DNA of 64,000 nt, from assembly GCA_020444545.1 (NCBI GenBank), contig JAHLKT010000004.1, positions 620,001-684,000 on the forward strand, in the 5' to 3' direction. The notes under the pieces were generated by a model. That model was not told where the DNA came from, made no database searches, and was given only the letters and a program-made list of their open reading frames with translations. Position 1 is the first letter of the stretch, and each line of letters starts with the position of its first letter. Below, piece by piece: positions 10,653-18,863 of the stretch. The stretch is from Desulfarculaceae bacterium (lineage in GTDB: Bacteria; Desulfobacterota; Desulfarculia; Desulfarculales; Desulfarculaceae). Position numbers and translations under genes: made by a program.

Positions 10653-12231
10653 CGGCCTTCTCCTTGGGCCCCATTTCGGGCACGATGTTATAGCGCGAGA
10701 GATTGTCCCCAATGGCCCGGTGCAGATCGGCCAGGCCGGAGTTGAAGTCGGCCACCGCCGCGGCCTTGCGAATGCGGGCGTTGATGACCGAGTTCTGGAA
10801 GTCCAGAATTCTGAAGGAGTCGCTGAGCCCCTCGTCCAGGCGGCGGTTCTCCTGCTTCAGGGTGGTCTCGGCCAGGCGCACGAAGCGCTCGGCCACCTGC
10901 ACCCGCTCCCAGGAGCGCCTGAGGGTGACCAGGGCGTTTTTCAGCTCGGTCTCGGCGTTGGTCTCCAGGCGGCTGAGGCGGTAGATGCCGCGCTTCTTTT
11001 CCCAGGCCGCCTGTTGGTAGCGGGCCTTGGCCGCCCGGTTGCCGATGGGATAGTCCATGTCCAGGCCGATGTACCAGGAGTAGCCGTCCGCTCCGGCCAT
11101 GGAGCCCCAGGAGTCGCCGTAATCGCCGGCAAAGGGGCTGTTCACCCGGGTGCCGTTGTAGGCGTACTCGCGCTCGGTGCCCGCGAGGCCATTGGCCGCG
11201 ATGGAGCCCAGCGCGTCCAGGCGGGGCAGCTTCTGGTTATCGAAGTACACCAGCCGGATGTCCAGGTTCTTCAGCTCCAGGTGCTGGCGCAGCAGATCGG
11301 GCCGGCGCTTGAGGGCGATGGCCATGGCCTTGGCGAAGCTGGGATAGGCGGTGTGCACGTCGCTCAGCGGCTGGGGGATGATGGTCACCTCGTAGAGCGG
11401 ATCACCGGGGCGAATCTCCAATAGATTCTTGAGGTGGTTGGAGACTGTCTCCATCTGCTGCTTGGCGTAGACGATCTGCTCGTCGCGGGAAGCCACCGCG
11501 GTCTCGGCCTCCTGCACCTCGGTGATGGGCACCACCCCGGCCTCGAACTTGCGCCGGTTGCCGTCCAGCAGTCCCCGGGCCAGGTTGCGCGACTCCACCC
11601 GGTGCTGCAAGACCTGATAGGCCAGGGCCAGGAGGTAATAGGTGTTCTCCACCTGTTGGGCCACGCCCTGGGCCCGATTGAGGTAGTCGTAACGCGACTG
11701 CATCACCCGGTTCTGGGCGATCCTGAGGTTAGCCGTGTTCACCTCGGTGCCCATGCCCTTGAGCAGGGGCTGGGTCAGGTCCAGGCGAAGGGCGGTGCGG
11801 TAGCTGGGGTTGAGCCCCACGACGGTGGAATTGCTGTCCGTGCCCAGGGTTTCCACCCCCACCCGGGAGCGCAGGCCGGTCTGGAAGCGCTTGGACACCC
11901 CCACCGTGCCGCCGGTGGTGCCCAGGTCCTCATGATCGCCGCCGGCCAGGGCCGAGGCGCTGGGCAGGTGGTCCTGGGCGTTGTACACCGAGGCGTCCAA
12001 CACCGGGTCGAACTGGGCGTCCTCCACCGTCCGCTGCTCCTGGCTGACCGGGATGTTCACCTCGGTCATCTTGAGCTCCAGGTTGTGCTCGATGCCCCTC
12101 ACCAGGGCGTCGCGCAGGGGCAGCCGCACCCCGGGAGGCTGGCCCTGGTCCTCGGCGGCCCGGGCGGGCGCCGTGGGCGCGGCCGCCATGGCCAGCACGG
12201 CTAAAGCGATGATGATACGCAAGATTGGCAT
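10642..12231 (-). CDS. TolC-family outer membrane efflux protein
   Basis: A 529-residue outer-membrane channel of the tripartite pump. A signal peptide of about 25 residues ends in APARA. Two repeated outer membrane efflux protein domains contain the long coiled-coil helices, seen as alternating hydrophobic stretches such as YDYLNRAQGVAQQVENTYYLLALAYQ (split here only for description: residues about 190-215) and the C-terminal repeat around VQVAERFVRLAETTLKQE. The ATG at 12231 is preceded by GAGGAGAG. It lies 25 bases after tetR and overlaps the adaptor gene. Confidence 0.92.
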   Translation of the reverse strand: MPILRIIIALAVLAMAAAPTAPARAAEDQGQPPGVRLPLRDALVRGIEHNLELKMTEVNIPVSQEQRTVEDAQFDPVLDASVYNAQDHLPSASALAGGDHEDLGTTGGTVGVSKRFQTGLRSRVGVETLGTDSNSTVVGLNPSYRTALRLDLTQPLLKGMGTEVNTANLRIAQNRVMQSRYDYLNRAQGVAQQVENTYYLLALAYQVLQHRVESRNLARGLLDGNRRKFEAGVVPITEVQEAETAVASRDEQIVYAKQQMETVSNHLKNLLEIRPGDPLYEVTIIPQPLSDVHTAYPSFAKAMAIALKRRPDLLRQHLELKNLDIRLVYFDNQKLPRLDALGSIAANGLAGTEREYAYNGTRVNSPFAGDYGDSWGSMAGADGYSWYIGLDMDYPIGNRAAKARYQQAAWEKKRGIYRLSRLETNAETELKNALVTLRRSWERVQVAERFVRLAETTLKQENRRLDEGLSDSFRILDFQNSVINARIRKAAAVADFNSGLADLHRAIGDNLSRYNIVPEMGPKEKADAR

Positions 12232-12256
12232 GCCGAATCTCTCCTCGGAGGCTTGA

Positions 12257-12835
12257 TTACGGGGTTGGAGCCAAGGCGCGGTGCACGAAATCCAGGGTTT
12301 CCGTCAACAGGTCGCCCTCGGGGGTAAGGTTAAAAATGTCGAAACGGGGGATGCTGCTGAGCAGGCCGATGAGCATGCAGGCCGTCTCCCCCAGGGGGCA
12401 GGGCCGCAGGCTGCCGTCTTTGGCGCCCCGTTCCAGGGCCTCTTTCACCAGCTTTACCAACCGGAAGTGATAGGCGCGGATGTCCTCCCGGTGCTGCGAA
12501 CCCGGGTTGGTTATCCCGATGGGGAAATCCCGCACCAGGCAGGCTATCTCCGTGGAGCGCTCCATCCGCAACTTAAAGTGGACCTCCACAAAGGCCTTGA
12601 TGGCCTCCCAACCGGTGTCCACCCTCTCCATGGCCTCGTAAATAGCGACCAGGTATGCCTCGAAAATATCTTCGAGGATGCCCATCAAGATGTGGTCTTT
12701 GGTCTTGAAGTAGTAGAAGATGATGCCTTCGGAGAGCTCGGCCCTTTCCGCGATCTCGTGGGTGCTGGTGACGTGGTAGCCCTTGGCGGCGAACAGCTCG
12801 GCCGCTGCCTTGAGAATGTCTGGTTTGCGCGACAT
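12257..12835 (-). CDS. TetR/AcrR family transcriptional regulator of the efflux operon
   Basis: A 192-residue repressor. The N-terminal helix-turn-helix is ILKAAAELFAAKGYHVTSTHEIAERAELSEG followed by the recognition helix with IIFYYFKTKDHIL (residues about 7-55); the rest is a variable ligand-binding helical domain. The ATG at 12835 has GGAGG upstream. It is the first gene of the efflux operon and probably represses itself and the pump until a toxic ligand binds. The palindrome upstream at 12917-12936 is the likely operator. Confidence 0.92.
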   Translation of the reverse strand: MSRKPDILKAAAELFAAKGYHVTSTHEIAERAELSEGIIFYYFKTKDHILMGILEDIFEAYLVAIYEAMERVDTGWEAIKAFVEVHFKLRMERSTEIACLVRDFPIGITNPGSQHREDIRAYHFRLVKLVKEALERGAKDGSLRPCPLGETACMLIGLLSSIPRFDIFNLTPEGDLLTETLDFVHRALAPTP

Positions 12836-12916
12836 GCGGGCCTCCCGTCCGGCCAAACATGGCAGGCGGGCCGCTTTGTGCCCGCCTGATCCACCGAATT
12901 TGGGTCACTCGATAAA

Positions 12917-12936
12917 ACTGAGTGAGTACTCAATTA
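12917..12936. promoter_or_regulatory. Probable TetR operator upstream of the efflux operon
   Basis: CTGAGTGAGTACTCAATTAA contains the perfect palindrome TGAGTACTCA (12923-12932) and a second GAGTG half that pairs with CACTC at 12906-12910. It lies about 80 bases upstream of the tetR start in a locally AT-rich patch, resembling AcrR-type operators with GAGT/ACTC arms. Binding is inferred. Confidence 0.6.
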
Positions 12937-13010
12937 ATATCATTGCCAGGGTTTTTGTCAAGACCCGGGCGGGGCGGGTGTCGGCATTTTTTACGGCAAT
13001 TAGGAGACAA

Positions 13011-13024
13011 CCCCGGAATCGGGG
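13011..13024 (-). terminator. Weak hairpin after the MBL hydrolase gene
   Basis: CCCCG-GAAT-CGGGG forms a short stem 9 bases after the stop of the leftward MBL gene, followed on the minus strand by TTGTCTCC. The poor T-run makes terminator function uncertain. Confidence 0.3.
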
Positions 13025-13032
13025 CCGCATGG

Positions 13033-14004
13033 TCAGGCGGCCGGGTGGTAGACCCGCCGCCCGTTCTCTTCCACCACCCGGGCCCGGCCCTGGTTTTCCA
13101 GGTAGCGCAGATGGGCCATGGCCTCGCCGGTGGCGAACCACTTCTGAGGCACCGGAAACTCCTCCCAGGAGCGGCACTTGAGGTCCCAGCTCATGCGCAT
13201 GGCGGTCTGGTAAGCGTCGCGGGGCTTTTGGGCCAGGATGTCCTCCACCTCGGCCAGGCGCTGTTGGTGGTGGCCCTTCAGCTGGGCGATGCGCCCCGGG
13301 CAGTCGGTGATGATCCTCCGGTGGCCGGGCAGCACCAGGCGGGCCCCCAGGGTGGCGGTCTGGTCCAGGCTGTCCAGATACATGGCCAGAGGGTCGAAGC
13401 CGTCTTTCCAACATTGGATATTGGGGGTGATGTCGCCCAGGATATGGTCCCCGGCGATGAGGATGCGGTGCTTGGCCTCCCAGAGGCAGGTGTGGCCCAG
13501 GGTGTGGCCCGGGGTGAGCAGGCTGGTGAAGCGGTAGGGGCCCACCTCCAGGGGCTGGCCCGGCTCTATCAGGTTGAAGCGGGGCACCCAGGAGGAGCCG
13601 TGCTTGTAGCCCGGATGGTTGCGCAGGGCGTCCCCCAGCGCGTCGGCCGGGAAGCCGTTGAGCCCGCCGAAGGCGAAGATCAGCTTCCAGTCAAAGCCCG
13701 CCTCGATGATCTCGGCCTCGGGACGGTTGAAGAAAATCCGGTTTTGCGGCCCGCTGATCTCGGAGATCAGGGCGAAATGGTCCGCGTGCAGATGGGTGAT
13801 GAAGAAATCGGTGCGCTCCAGGTCCACCTCCAGCTCATTGATGCCTTGGCGCATGGCCTCCAGGCACTCGGGCATGTTCAGGCCCGTGTCCACGATGAGG
13901 TTGCGCTCCTCGCCCAGGACAAAATAGCTGTTCAGATACTTCAGGGGGCTATTCGGCAGGGGGATCTGCACCCGGTACAGGGACGGCGCGACTTTCTCGA
14001 TCAT
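13033..14004 (-). CDS. Metallo-beta-lactamase-fold hydrolase (glyoxalase II-like)
   Basis: A 323-residue cytoplasmic MBL-fold enzyme. The zinc-binding THLHADHFAL motif is at about residues 70-79, with further ligands in LLTPGHTLGHTCLW and the later LPGHRRIITDC segment. The C-terminal extension (about 220-323) with a conserved-looking winged-helix-like part (PQKWFATGEAMAHLRYLENQGRA region) is seen in MBL proteins annotated as LACTB2-like or glyoxalase-related. ATG at 14004 is used; a TTG at 14013 is also in frame. The ribosome site is weak (AAAGG). Substrate unknown. It is a single-gene unit between the efflux operon and a divergent CPBP gene. Confidence 0.82.
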   Translation of the reverse strand: MIEKVAPSLYRVQIPLPNSPLKYLNSYFVLGEERNLIVDTGLNMPECLEAMRQGINELEVDLERTDFFITHLHADHFALISEISGPQNRIFFNRPEAEIIEAGFDWKLIFAFGGLNGFPADALGDALRNHPGYKHGSSWVPRFNLIEPGQPLEVGPYRFTSLLTPGHTLGHTCLWEAKHRILIAGDHILGDITPNIQCWKDGFDPLAMYLDSLDQTATLGARLVLPGHRRIITDCPGRIAQLKGHHQQRLAEVEDILAQKPRDAYQTAMRMSWDLKCRSWEEFPVPQKWFATGEAMAHLRYLENQGRARVVEENGRRVYHPAA

Positions 14005-14196
14005 GTTGAGCAACCTTTGCGCGGATCAACGGCTCCCACCGGGGGCGCCTGAACAATGTACAAGGGCCCATGCCGGGCCCTCGCTATGTGACAAATTAAC
14101 CTTTTACACCTTTTGGGCCCGGAAAACCTTCCCATCCTTAGGCGCTTTGATAAACTAGTTTTTATTACAAACAAGTTAAGTTTCGGTGTCCGCAAG

Positions 14197-14862
14197 ATGA
14201 CCACCAGCGCCGCGCGCAAACAACCTGCTCCCCTCCTCCTTTGGGCGGAATGCCTGGGCCTGTTCTTCGCGGCCCCGCTGGGGCTCTATTTCCTGCGCCA
14301 CCAGCTGGCCCACAAGGTCATCCCCCTGGTGCTCGTCCTGGCCGCGGCCTGCGCCTGGCATCTTTGGCGCTTGCGCGACTTTGACCGCCGCTCCCTGTGG
14401 CGGGTGGAGGGCCTGGGCCGACACCTCAAGGAGATGCTAGTGGCCCTGGCCCTGCCCGCCCTGCCCATCGCCCTGGCCACCTACCTGTTCATGCAGGACC
14501 AGTTTTTGGCCATGCCCAGCGGCCAGACCGGGGCCTGGCTGCTCCTGTTGGTGCTCTATCCCCTGCTCTCGGCCTATCCCCAGGAGGTGGTGTTCCGGGG
14601 GTTCTTCTTCCAGCGCTACCGCCGCCTGTTCCCCGACCCCCGGGTCATGGTCCTGGCCAGCGGGGTCAGCTTCGGCCTGGCCCACATCTTTTACGGCAAC
14701 TGGGTGGCCCCCTTGGTGGCCGGCCTGGGCGGGGTGCTCTTCGGCTACCGCTACCTGGCCTCGCGCTCCCTGGTGGCGGTGGGTGTGGAGCACGGCCTGT
14801 GGGGCAACCTGCTCTACACCATCGGCCTGGGCTGGTTTTTCCTCAGCGGCTCCATCTCCTGA
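14197..14862 (+). CDS. CPBP-family intramembrane protein (CAAX protease-like)
   Basis: A 221-residue inner-membrane protein with about six or seven hydrophobic spans. It carries the CPBP/Abi signatures: motif 1 as QEVVFRGFFFQR (residues about 131-142; usual form EExxxR, so the first Glu is Gln), motif 2 as GLAHIFYG and motif 3 as GVEHGLWGN. These form the metal site in Rce1-like proteases, so activity may be altered or the protein may belong to a QE subfamily. ATG at 14197 is chosen because the longer form from 14113 adds a non-conserved polar leader; no strong ribosome site is seen at either. Stands alone between a divergent MBL gene and the radical SAM cluster. Confidence 0.8.
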   Translation: MTTSAARKQPAPLLLWAECLGLFFAAPLGLYFLRHQLAHKVIPLVLVLAAACAWHLWRLRDFDRRSLWRVEGLGRHLKEMLVALALPALPIALATYLFMQDQFLAMPSGQTGAWLLLLVLYPLLSAYPQEVVFRGFFFQRYRRLFPDPRVMVLASGVSFGLAHIFYGNWVAPLVAGLGGVLFGYRYLASRSLVAVGVEHGLWGNLLYTIGLGWFFLSGSIS

Positions 14863-15059
14863 GGGCCGCTTCCCGGCCCGGCCCCGCCCGCTCAAGCGCC
14901 CATGAATACTGCCAATACGGCGCAAGGGTTTCATTTTTCCCTTGGTGCGTTATTATAGTCATTCAGTAATGGTCACTGATTGGTAATCCCAATGCAAAAC
15001 CCGGCCGCCCCTGTCCGGCCTTTCACCAGCCACCGCCACAGCTTTTAGGAGAGCCCCGA

Positions 15060-16127
15060 TTGAACCCGGCCAAGCCCTTTGATCCCAAGGTAACGGAGAT
15101 ACTGAACAAAGCGGAAGACATGGCCGGAATAAGCCATGACGAGGCGGTGTACTTGCTGCGTTTGGAGCTTTGCTCGGCCGAATCCTACGCGCTCATGGCC
15201 GCGGCCAACCGCATGAGCCGCGTCAGCTTCGGAGGCAAGGCGGAGCGCCACTTCCACATCGGCCTCAACGTGGAGGGCTGCGTCTTCAACTGCAAGTTCT
15301 GCTCGCTCACCAAACAGGCGGGCATCTTCCAGGGCAGCGAGGAGTTCAGCCGGGAGCAGCTTTTGGCCTGGGCCAAGGAGGGCGAGGCCCAGGGGGCCGA
15401 CGGCCTGAACCTCATGACCACGGGCCGCTATCCCTTTGCAAAGCTCTTGGAGCTGGGGGCCTGGCTCAGCCAAGAGGTGAGCGTGCCCCTGGTGGCCAAT
15501 ACCCGCGACATCAACCACCAGGAAGGCGAGGCGCTCCTGGCCCACGGCTTCCAGGGCTTCTACCACGCGGTGCGCCTGCGCGAGGGCGTGGACACCCCCT
15601 TCCCGGTGGAGAACCGCATCAACACCATCAAGGTGATCACCGACGTGGGCCTCATGTGGGCCAACTGCATCGAGCCGGTGGGGCCGGAGCACACCCCCGA
15701 GGAGATCGCCACCTTGATGATCCTGTCCCGGGAGCTGGGGGCCACCTACTCCGGGGTGATGCGCCGCATCAACTTCCCGGGCTCGCCCCTGGGCCATCAC
15801 GGCATGATCAACGAGCTGGAGATGGCCCGCATGGTGGCGGTGAGCCGCCTGGTCATGGGCGACGTGGCCAAGGCCCACTGCACCCACGAGCCCAACACCG
15901 CCGCGCTCATGGCCGGGGCCAACCTGTTCTTCCCGGAGGTGGGCTCCAGCCCCCGCGACGCCGAGGCCGACACCGGCAAGGGCCGGGGCAAGGACCTGGA
16001 GGCCTGCGCCCGCATGATGCGCGAGATGGGCCTGGACCCGGCCCTGCCCTCCAACTGTTTCGGAGCGCCCCTCCCGGAGGGGGAGCCCGCCCCGCTCTGC
16101 CCCTCGTCCTTTCACGGCCTGCCCTGA
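15060..16127 (+). CDS. BioB-like radical SAM protein
   Basis: A 355-residue radical SAM enzyme related to biotin synthase. The [4Fe-4S] cluster motif CVFNCKFC is at residues about 77-84, followed by LTKQAG. The N-terminal segment (ILNKAEDMAGISHDEAVYLL) matches the helical lead-in of BioB/HydE/ThiH-type proteins. The 2Fe-2S-binding cysteines of true BioB cannot be placed with confidence, and no other bio gene is near. The start is a TTG with AGGAGA about 7 bases upstream. It precedes an ABC importer by 39 bases on the same strand, suggesting it modifies or uses the imported molecule. Reaction unknown. Confidence 0.85.
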   Translation: MNPAKPFDPKVTEILNKAEDMAGISHDEAVYLLRLELCSAESYALMAAANRMSRVSFGGKAERHFHIGLNVEGCVFNCKFCSLTKQAGIFQGSEEFSREQLLAWAKEGEAQGADGLNLMTTGRYPFAKLLELGAWLSQEVSVPLVANTRDINHQEGEALLAHGFQGFYHAVRLREGVDTPFPVENRINTIKVITDVGLMWANCIEPVGPEHTPEEIATLMILSRELGATYSGVMRRINFPGSPLGHHGMINELEMARMVAVSRLVMGDVAKAHCTHEPNTAALMAGANLFFPEVGSSPRDAEADTGKGRGKDLEACARMMREMGLDPALPSNCFGAPLPEGEPAPLCPSSFHGLP

Positions 16128-16166
16128 GCCGCGCCGCCCGCCAACCGGCGGCCGAGAGGAGACACC

Positions 16167-17117
16167 ATGCGCAAGTTCTTCGGCCCGGCCACGCTCTTGG
16201 CCCTGATCCTCGCCCTGCTCCTGGCCTGGGGCGGCCCGGCCACGGCCCGGGAGCCCTGGAAGGTGGGCACCTGGAAGACCGCCCAGACCATCCAACCCTT
16301 TTTCTATCAGCAGTTCCTTACCCATCAGCCGGTGAAAGTCTTCCCCTTCACCAACCCGGCGGACCAGAAGATGGCCTTGTTGGCCGGCAGCCTGGACCTA
16401 TGCGGCACCACCCTGGCCCACGCCATCCACGCCGCCTCGCGGGGAGAGCCGGTTGTGGTGGTGGCCGCCCTGTGCAACAAGTGCTCGGCCTTGGTGGTTC
16501 GTAAAGACGGCCCCATCCAGAGCATCAAGGACCTGGCGGGCAAGAAGATCGGCTACGTGCCCGGCACCATGCACGAGATCCTCCTGCGCGAGGCGCTCAC
16601 CAAAAACGGCCTCAACCCCAATAAGGACGTAAAGCTGGTCCGGGTGGACTTCTTCGACATGGGCCTGGCCCTGGCCCGGGGCTCCATCGACGCCTTCCTC
16701 TCGGGCGAGCCCTTCCCCACCCTGGCGGTGCTGGAGGGCTATGGCCGCATCCTGGCCTATCCCTATTACGGCCAAGGCATTGGGACCATCAACGCGGGCA
16801 TGCTGGTCAAGCGCGAGACCATAGAGAAATCGCCCGCCAAGGTCGCGGCCCTGGTGAAGGCTCACGCCCAGGCCACCCAGTGGCTGCAAGCCCATACCCA
16901 AGAGTGGCTGGCAAAGGCCGCCACCTTCGGCACCCCGCTCCCGGTGCTGGAGAAAGCCGCTCCCAACATGGAGCTGGCCTGGGACATGGACGCGGAGTTC
17001 GTCCGGCGGGTGGCCACCTTGGGCGGGCGCATGAAGGCCCTGGGCATCATCAAGCGCGAGCCGGACTATAATAAGCTCATCGACCTGAGCTTCGTGGAGC
17101 GGATCAAAAGCAAGTAG
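16167..17117 (+). CDS. ABC transporter substrate-binding protein (NMT1/SsuA/TauA-like)
   Basis: A 316-residue periplasmic solute-binding protein. A signal peptide of about 26 residues (MRKFFGPATLLALILALLLA, cleavage after ATA) precedes an NMT1/THI5-like two-lobed domain, with KVFPFTNPADQKMALLAGSLDLCG and IKDLAGKKIGYVPGTMHEILL as family hallmarks. Relatives bind alkanesulfonates, taurine, nitrate, or thiamine precursors; the ligand cannot be chosen from sequence. GAGGAG precedes the ATG. It is followed by the permease after 2 bases, making a compact SBP-permease-ATPase operon. Confidence 0.9.
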   Translation: MRKFFGPATLLALILALLLAWGGPATAREPWKVGTWKTAQTIQPFFYQQFLTHQPVKVFPFTNPADQKMALLAGSLDLCGTTLAHAIHAASRGEPVVVVAALCNKCSALVVRKDGPIQSIKDLAGKKIGYVPGTMHEILLREALTKNGLNPNKDVKLVRVDFFDMGLALARGSIDAFLSGEPFPTLAVLEGYGRILAYPYYGQGIGTINAGMLVKRETIEKSPAKVAALVKAHAQATQWLQAHTQEWLAKAATFGTPLPVLEKAAPNMELAWDMDAEFVRRVATLGGRMKALGIIKREPDYNKLIDLSFVERIKSK

Positions 17118-17119
17118 GC

Positions 17120-17938
17120 ATGAACAGCACCAGCCCAGAGACCGGCCAGGCCCGGCGCAGAACCCCGGCGGCGATGCTGCTGCCCTGGGTGCTGCCCGCC
17201 TGCGCCCTAGGCCTGTGGGCCTTGCTCAGCCTGGGGGGCTTGGTGCCGCCTTACCTCCTGCCCTCGCCGGCCCAGGTCTGGGACACCGCCCGGGAATACA
17301 TCTTCGCGCCTCCGGGCAGCGCGCCCCATGCCGGGCGTTTTGTGGGCGATGCCCTGGCCAGCCTGGGGCGGGTGGGCGGCGGTTTCGCCTATGCCGTGGC
17401 CCTGGGGCTCCCCCTGGGCCTCATCTCCGGCCGCCTGCGCTTCATGCGCCTGTTTTTGGACACCTTCATCAACGGGGTGCGGGCCGTGCCGGGCATCGCC
17501 TGGCTGCCCCTGGCCCTGGTGTGGTTCGGTATCGGCTATCAGACCACCGTGTTCCTGGTGGCCCTGGCCGCCTTTTTCCCCATCTACCTGGGCGCGGCCG
17601 CCGGGGCCATGTCCATCAACCCGCTCTACCTCCAGGCCGGGGCCATGATGGGCCTGGGCCGGGGCCAGCTCATCTTCTCGGTGCTCATCCCCGCGGCCAT
17701 GCCCCACGTGGTCACCGGCTTGCGTTTGGGCCTGGGCATCGCCTTTGCCTATCTGGTCCTGGGCGAGCTCACCGGAGTGCCCGACGGCCTGGGCGCGATA
17801 ATCATGGACGCGCGCATGTTGGGCCGGGTGGACATCATCATCATGGGCATATTGCTCATCGCGGTGATCGGCCGCCTCTGCGACCTGGCCATGGTGGGCG
17901 GGCTCAAGCTCTTCAAGAGCGTGCGGAGGCTCTCATGA
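17120..17938 (+). CDS. ABC transporter permease (SsuC/TauC family)
   Basis: A 272-residue inner-membrane protein with about six spans. It has the BPD-transport inner-membrane domain, seen in SLGRVGGGFAYAVALGLPLGLISG and the EAA-like cytoplasmic loop around AGAMMGLGRGQLIFSVLIPAAMP (positions about 173-195), which docks on the ATPase. It starts 2 bases after the binding protein gene and its TGA overlaps the ATG of the ATPase gene (ATGA). Confidence 0.92.
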   Translation: MNSTSPETGQARRRTPAAMLLPWVLPACALGLWALLSLGGLVPPYLLPSPAQVWDTAREYIFAPPGSAPHAGRFVGDALASLGRVGGGFAYAVALGLPLGLISGRLRFMRLFLDTFINGVRAVPGIAWLPLALVWFGIGYQTTVFLVALAAFFPIYLGAAAGAMSINPLYLQAGAMMGLGRGQLIFSVLIPAAMPHVVTGLRLGLGIAFAYLVLGELTGVPDGLGAIIMDARMLGRVDIIIMGILLIAVIGRLCDLAMVGGLKLFKSVRRLS

Positions 17939-18708
17939 GCCGCGCCGGGGAAGCTTGCCTAACCCTGGAAGGCGTGACCAAGAGCTTCGGGCTCAACGGC
18001 ACCCGGGTGCGCGCCCTGGAGGGCATCAGCTTCGCGGTGCGCCCCGGCGAAGTGCTGGGCATCCTGGGGCCCAGCGGCTGCGGCAAGACCACGCTGTTGA
18101 ACATCATCGCCGGCTTCTTGCCCCAAGACGCGGGCCGGGTGCTCATGCACGGCCAGCCGGTGAGCCGCCCCGGCCCGGAGCGCGGGGTGGTGTTCCAGGA
18201 AGACGCCCTGTTCCCCTGGCTCACCGTGGCCGAGAACGTGGGCTTCGGCCTGCGCAACGGCGACGGCAAGGCGGGCCGCCGGGCCAAGGTGGCGCGCATG
18301 TTGGAGCTGGTGGGCCTGGAGGGCTTTGAGCGCTATTTGCCCCGGACCATCTCCGGGGGCATGAAGCAGCGGGTGGCCCTGGCCCGGGTGCTGGTGCTGG
18401 AGCCCGCCGCCTTGCTCATGGACGAGCCCTTCGCCGCCCTGGACGCCCAGACCCGGGCGGACATGCATGGCCTGCTCATTTCCTTGCAACAGCAGCTGAG
18501 GCAGACCGTGGTCTTCGTGACCCACGACCTGGAAGAGGCGGTGAAGCTGGCCGACCGGGTGCTGGTCATGGGCAAGTCGCCGGGCCGTTTGCGCCAAGAG
18601 TTCGCGGTGGAGCTGCCCCGTCCCCGCCGTTTGGACTCGCCCGAGTTCCTGGCGCTCAAGCGGGCCATGCTGGCCAGCCTGAGCGGCGAAACTCCCGAGC
18701 CTGCCTGA
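17935..18708 (+). CDS. ABC transporter ATP-binding protein (SsuB/TauB family)
   Basis: A 257-residue ATPase energising the importer. Walker A is GPSGCGKTT, the signature is ISGGMKQRVALARVL, and Walker B is LLMDEPFAALD followed by the H-loop FVTHDLEEAVKLADRV. The start is the ATG that overlaps the permease stop. Length is typical of the nitrate/sulfonate/taurine group. It is the last gene of the radical SAM-ABC cluster; a terminator-like hairpin lies 95 bases downstream. Confidence 0.94.
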   Translation: MSRAGEACLTLEGVTKSFGLNGTRVRALEGISFAVRPGEVLGILGPSGCGKTTLLNIIAGFLPQDAGRVLMHGQPVSRPGPERGVVFQEDALFPWLTVAENVGFGLRNGDGKAGRRAKVARMLELVGLEGFERYLPRTISGGMKQRVALARVLVLEPAALLMDEPFAALDAQTRADMHGLLISLQQQLRQTVVFVTHDLEEAVKLADRVLVMGKSPGRLRQEFAVELPRPRRLDSPEFLALKRAMLASLSGETPEPA

Positions 18709-18802
18709 GCCGCCCCGTCACCCCTCGCGCACCCAAAAATCCGCCCCGGAAACTTGTAGCGCCCCAGGGAACTGGCTCATACTAGGAGCACAAGGCGGCG
18801 TC

Positions 18803-18831
18803 CGCCCCGGAGCAACCGGGGCGCTTTTCTT
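18803..18831 (+). terminator. Rho-independent terminator just upstream of cydA
   Basis: CGCCCCGG-AGCAA-CCGGGGCG (18803-18823) followed by CTTTTCTT. It lies 95 bases after the ABC operon and 33 bases before cydA. A promoter-like TTGTAG-17-TCATACT lies just upstream (about 18753-18782), so the hairpin could sit inside a cydAB leader and act as an attenuator rather than only ending the ABC operon. Confidence 0.75.
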
Positions 18832-18863
18832 CCTCCGCTGCCGGGGATGGGGATCGTAGCCAC

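Noticed and set aside
14863-15059. Riboswitch (TPP or cobalamin) upstream of the radical SAM/ABC genes
   Set aside because: I looked for the thi-box and B12-box cores and did not find them. The stretch has only an AT-rich, imperfect repeat near 14950-14990.
15060-16127. Biotin synthase (bioB)
   Set aside because: The radical SAM motif fits the wider family, but there are no other bio genes, and the 2Fe-2S ligands of BioB could not be placed. Kept as BioB-like only.
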